Assembly (NCBI GenBank): GCA_022451485.1
Contig: JAKUQS010000007.1
Location: forward strand, 79,746 to 143,745
Source: Gammaproteobacteria bacterium
Lineage (GTDB): Bacteria > Pseudomonadota > Gammaproteobacteria > Arenicellales > UBA868
DNA length: 64,000 bases
Direction: 5' to 3'
The translations under genes and the position numbers were made by a program. Below, one piece after another: positions 62,175-64,000 of the stretch. Below the pieces are notes generated by a model, which made no database searches, was not told the DNA's origin, and was given only the letters and a program-made list of their open reading frames with translations. Within the stretch, counting starts at the first letter, position 1. The number at the start of each line of letters is the position of its first letter.

Positions 62175-62618
62175 CTATGGCGCCTCGTCGATGGTTGCGG
62201 CACTGTCGTTTCGTGCTTCGGTAGCAAATGTTGTCACCTGTTCGCAGATGAATGCACTGGATACCCCCGGCCCAAAGACGGCACTGACGCCGGCGTTAAA
62301 CAGCAGGGCATGTTCGTCGTCTGGGACGATTCCACCGACTACGACCCGTATGTGACCCAGTCCCGCGACCGTTAGTGCCCGCATTAGGTCGGGCACAATC
62401 AGATGGTCCGTTGACAACGAGCTGATGCCGATGACATCGACATCTTCTTGCAACGCTAGATCAACGACGGCATCAATCGACTGCCAGGGTGGCGTATAAA
62501 TGACCTCAAAACCCGCATCACGCAGGAAGGCGGCGACCAGGCGGCTGCCGCGGTCGTGTCCGTCAAGGCCAATCTTAGTAATGAGCACGCGCGAGGGACG
62601 GGTAGTTTCGCTATTCAT
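62175..62618 (-). CDS. Acyl-CoA mutase small subunit, cobalamin-binding
   Basis: 147 residues forming one B12-binding Rossmann domain. [11 protein letters not shown] has DxHxxG, with His21 as the lower cobalt ligand; GISSLSTDH and [11 protein letters not shown] complete the motif set. It begins with an ATGA overlap on the TetR stop and ends two bases before the catalytic subunit, so the two mutase parts are made together. Confidence 0.95.
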   Translation of the reverse strand: MNSETTRPSRVLITKIGLDGHDRGSRLVAAFLRDAGFEVIYTPPWQSIDAVVDLALQEDVDVIGISSLSTDHLIVPDLMRALTVAGLGHIRVVVGGIVPDDEHALLFNAGVSAVFGPGVSSAFICEQVTTFATEARNDSAATIDEAP

Positions 62619-63214
62619 AAGGCCCTCGCAGATGGCTGCGCGAGACCGTTACGCAGGAGTGTTACCGTGAGTTGAGCAATTTCGCGCGGCGTTGCGCCGC
62701 CGTGTCCGTACCAGAACGGTGTCCAGTTGATGGCGCCGAGCAGTAATAGGCGAACCAAGCCGCAATCGGTCTGGGGAACCAGCGGTAACTCGGTAATTAA
62801 TGCTCGAAACAGCGCTTCGTAGCGGTCACGCAGTGCGATCAGTTCGATTCTTGCCTCGCCGACATCTTTGGGCAGTACGCGGGTCATGACTCGGGCGTAG
62901 TCATTGGGTTGCAGCACCGCCTCGAGATGCGCGCGCACGGCGCTTTCGAGTCGTTGCCAGGGACAGTCGAGCGTTTCGATGCTAACAGCCAGTCGTTTTG
63001 TGACGCGGGTAACGGCTTCGCCGTAGACTGCAATCAAAAGCGCGTGCTTGGATCCGAAGTGAACGTAGACTGCCCCTGCAGTCATGCCGCATGCGGCGGC
63101 GACCTCGCGCACGGTGGTCTGGTCATAACCGCGATGGGCGAACAGATGGGCCGCGGCATCGCGAAGTTCCAGGCTGCGATTGTTGGCTCGTGACGGCCGG
63201 TTGGAAGCGCGCAT
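62615..63214 (-). CDS. TetR-family transcriptional regulator
   Basis: 199 residues from ATG 63214. The N-terminal DNA-binding domain reads LELRDAAAHLFAHRGYDQTTVREVAAACGMTAGAVYVHFGSKHAL in overlapping pieces: helix-turn-helix with the typical YxHFxSK end. The C-terminal ligand domain is unassigned. A perfect palindrome lies 13 bases upstream. It is first in the mutase operon, overlapping the B12 subunit by four bases, so it probably senses a pathway acyl-CoA. The far longer open frame to 63703 runs antisense to the next gene and was rejected. Confidence 0.93.
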   Translation of the reverse strand: MRASNRPSRANNRSLELRDAAAHLFAHRGYDQTTVREVAAACGMTAGAVYVHFGSKHALLIAVYGEAVTRVTKRLAVSIETLDCPWQRLESAVRAHLEAVLQPNDYARVMTRVLPKDVGEARIELIALRDRYEALFRALITELPLVPQTDCGLVRLLLLGAINWTPFWYGHGGATPREIAQLTVTLLRNGLAQPSARAL

Positions 63215-63226
63215 GGGCAGATCACT

Positions 63227-63246
63227 AAGTAAACGAATGTTTACTT
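63227..63246. promoter_or_regulatory. TetR operator, perfect 20-bp palindrome
   Basis: AAGTAAAC (63227-63234) and GTTTACTT (63239-63246) are exact reverse complements around GAAT. It lies between the divergent TetR operon and the hydrolase gene, 13 bases from the TetR start. The AAAC-N4-GTTT core resembles sites of fatty-acid-responsive TetR regulators such as PsrA. Confidence 0.75.
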
Positions 63247-63328
63247 TACGTGTTGTCGGGCTGATCTTCAAATCGGCGAATAATGGTTTAGGCAAGAAAA
63301 GGGGCCCTATACGGGTATAGAGAAGCCA

Positions 63329-64000
63329 GTGATAGAGCGCAAGAAAAGGGTCGCAGTGCTGGTGATTCACGGTATCGGCGGTCAGCGCGCGGACTTTGCT
63401 GAACCCTTGATTCGGGGTGTGAACCGCGAAGTGAAGCGGCTGGGTGCGGATGCGAGTGCGATCGCCTGGCAACCCGTTTATTGGGATGACTTGCTCGTGC
63501 CGCGTCAGCAGGCCTACCTGAAGCGGGCGCTTAAGGATGGGCGTCTCAACTATCAGCGCCTTCGCCAGTTCGTGGTGTCTGCACTGGGCGATGCTGGCGC
63601 GTATCGTCAGCGGCCTTCCGGCACGCTGGCCGGGACCCAATCGGGTCGCACATACGAGCGGGTGCACGCGCGTATTCGGGAGCAAATGTCGGGGCTTTAT
63701 CATGGCCCATTGGCCGGGCGGCCCTTACCGTTGGTGCTGATGGCGCATTCTTTTGGTGGCCACATCTTGTCGAACTACGTTTGGGACAGCCAACAGACCC
63801 CGGACGGCAAATTGAGCGCTTTTGAACGAATGCACTGGTTGGCTGGCTTCATCACCTTTGGTTGCAACATTCCCCTTTTTACTTTTGCCGTTGATAAGCC
63901 GGTGCCCATTCGCTTTCCAGCGACGCGATTGCCCGAGCGTTTCAAAGAAAAAGCGCGTTGGCTCAATTTCTATGACCCCGACGACGTCTTGGGTTGGCCG
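63329..64000 (+). CDS. Alpha/beta-hydrolase-like protein (partial)
   Basis: A frame from GTG 63329 that runs off the window after 224 codons. VAVLVIHGIGGQRADFAEPL gives the oxyanion-hole His-Gly, and LVLMAHSFGGHILSNYVW the nucleophile elbow with Ser in HSFGG. It resembles large cytoplasmic hydrolases of the lipase/esterase fold. It is divergent from the TetR-mutase operon and shares the palindromic operator region, so it may be co-regulated. The start codon has only a weak AGAAG ribosome site. Confidence 0.75.
   Translation, partial: MIERKKRVAVLVIHGIGGQRADFAEPLIRGVNREVKRLGADASAIAWQPVYWDDLLVPRQQAYLKRALKDGRLNYQRLRQFVVSALGDAGAYRQRPSGTLAGTQSGRTYERVHARIREQMSGLYHGPLAGRPLPLVLMAHSFGGHILSNYVWDSQQTPDGKLSAFERMHWLAGFITFGCNIPLFTFAVDKPVPIRFPATRLPERFKEKARWLNFYDPDDVLGWP

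Noticed and set aside
63215..63703. Long N-terminal extension of the TetR frame on the minus strand
   Set aside because: It lies antisense to the alpha/beta-hydrolase gene and contains the palindromic operator. The TetR family start fits ATG 63214.
1..64000. CRISPR arrays, rRNA and tRNA genes
   Set aside because: No regularly spaced repeats, no rRNA-like sequence and no TTCGA-loop cloverleaf pattern was found on reading; a covariance-model search would be the decisive test for tRNAs.

Overview
The window reads as a chromosomal segment of a Gram-negative gammaproteobacterium. It is dense, mostly housekeeping sequence with short spacers and many stop/start overlaps. Gene strings typical of Gammaproteobacteria support this: glmU-glmS, glnA-ntrB-ntrC, secB-rhodanese, polA-engB-cytochrome c4, argH-lptM-lysA, and rhlB/trxA-rho-rpmE. 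Heptose (LPS) and LptM genes, SecB and a tripartite RND pump point to an outer membrane. I saw no rRNA, tRNA, CRISPR array or complete insertion sequence. The species cannot be named from this.

Layout. 1-4.4 kb: end of glmU, glmS, then a 1.3 kb low-G+C islet flanked by 33-bp imperfect direct repeats that copy the glmS 3' end. The islet holds a decayed recombinase-like fragment, a lipoprotein gene and a signal-peptide stub. rsmA follows, without a normal start codon. 4.4-9.0 kb (minus): plsC, gmhB, a MazG-like gene, glyS and glyQ. 9.2-10.5 kb: a PP-loop thiolation-type enzyme overlapping tusA. 10.5-15.6 kb: the nitrogen-control block glnA-ntrB-ntrC with a sigma-54 promoter and three NtrC-type sites, then a glutaredoxin and a 3-methyladenine-DNA glycosylase. 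15.6-22.7 kb: an accessory stretch (NTF2-like protein, ATC-hydrolase-like protein, surface-sugar transferase, D-aminoacylase, hydratase, amidase). 23-27.3 kb: RND pump.

27.7-42 kb: SRAP, an NDUFA9-like protein, gpsA, secB, rhodanese, an ArsR regulator, an S41 protease, polA, engB, cytochrome c4, argH, lptM, lysA and a membrane glycosyltransferase. 42-49.5 kb: rhlB diverging from trxA-rho-rpmE, then a nuclease, a copper-delivery pair (YtkA/PCuAC fusion plus SCO) and prmB. 49.5-58 kb: rubredoxin, hemL, cold-shock protein, nudC, argS, a SPOR protein, and a TPP enzyme-creatininase-MazG group.

58-64 kb is the most unusual part. A tightly overlapped minus-strand operon encodes a TetR regulator, a free-standing B12-binding subunit, a divergent acyl-CoA mutase catalytic subunit and a MeaB-type GTPase. 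A class III CoA-transferase follows. The regulator has a perfect 20-bp palindrome just upstream. The mutase differs from methylmalonyl-CoA mutases at substrate-binding positions (for example His where Tyr is expected), so it probably rearranges another acyl-CoA. This is my best candidate for an undescribed system.
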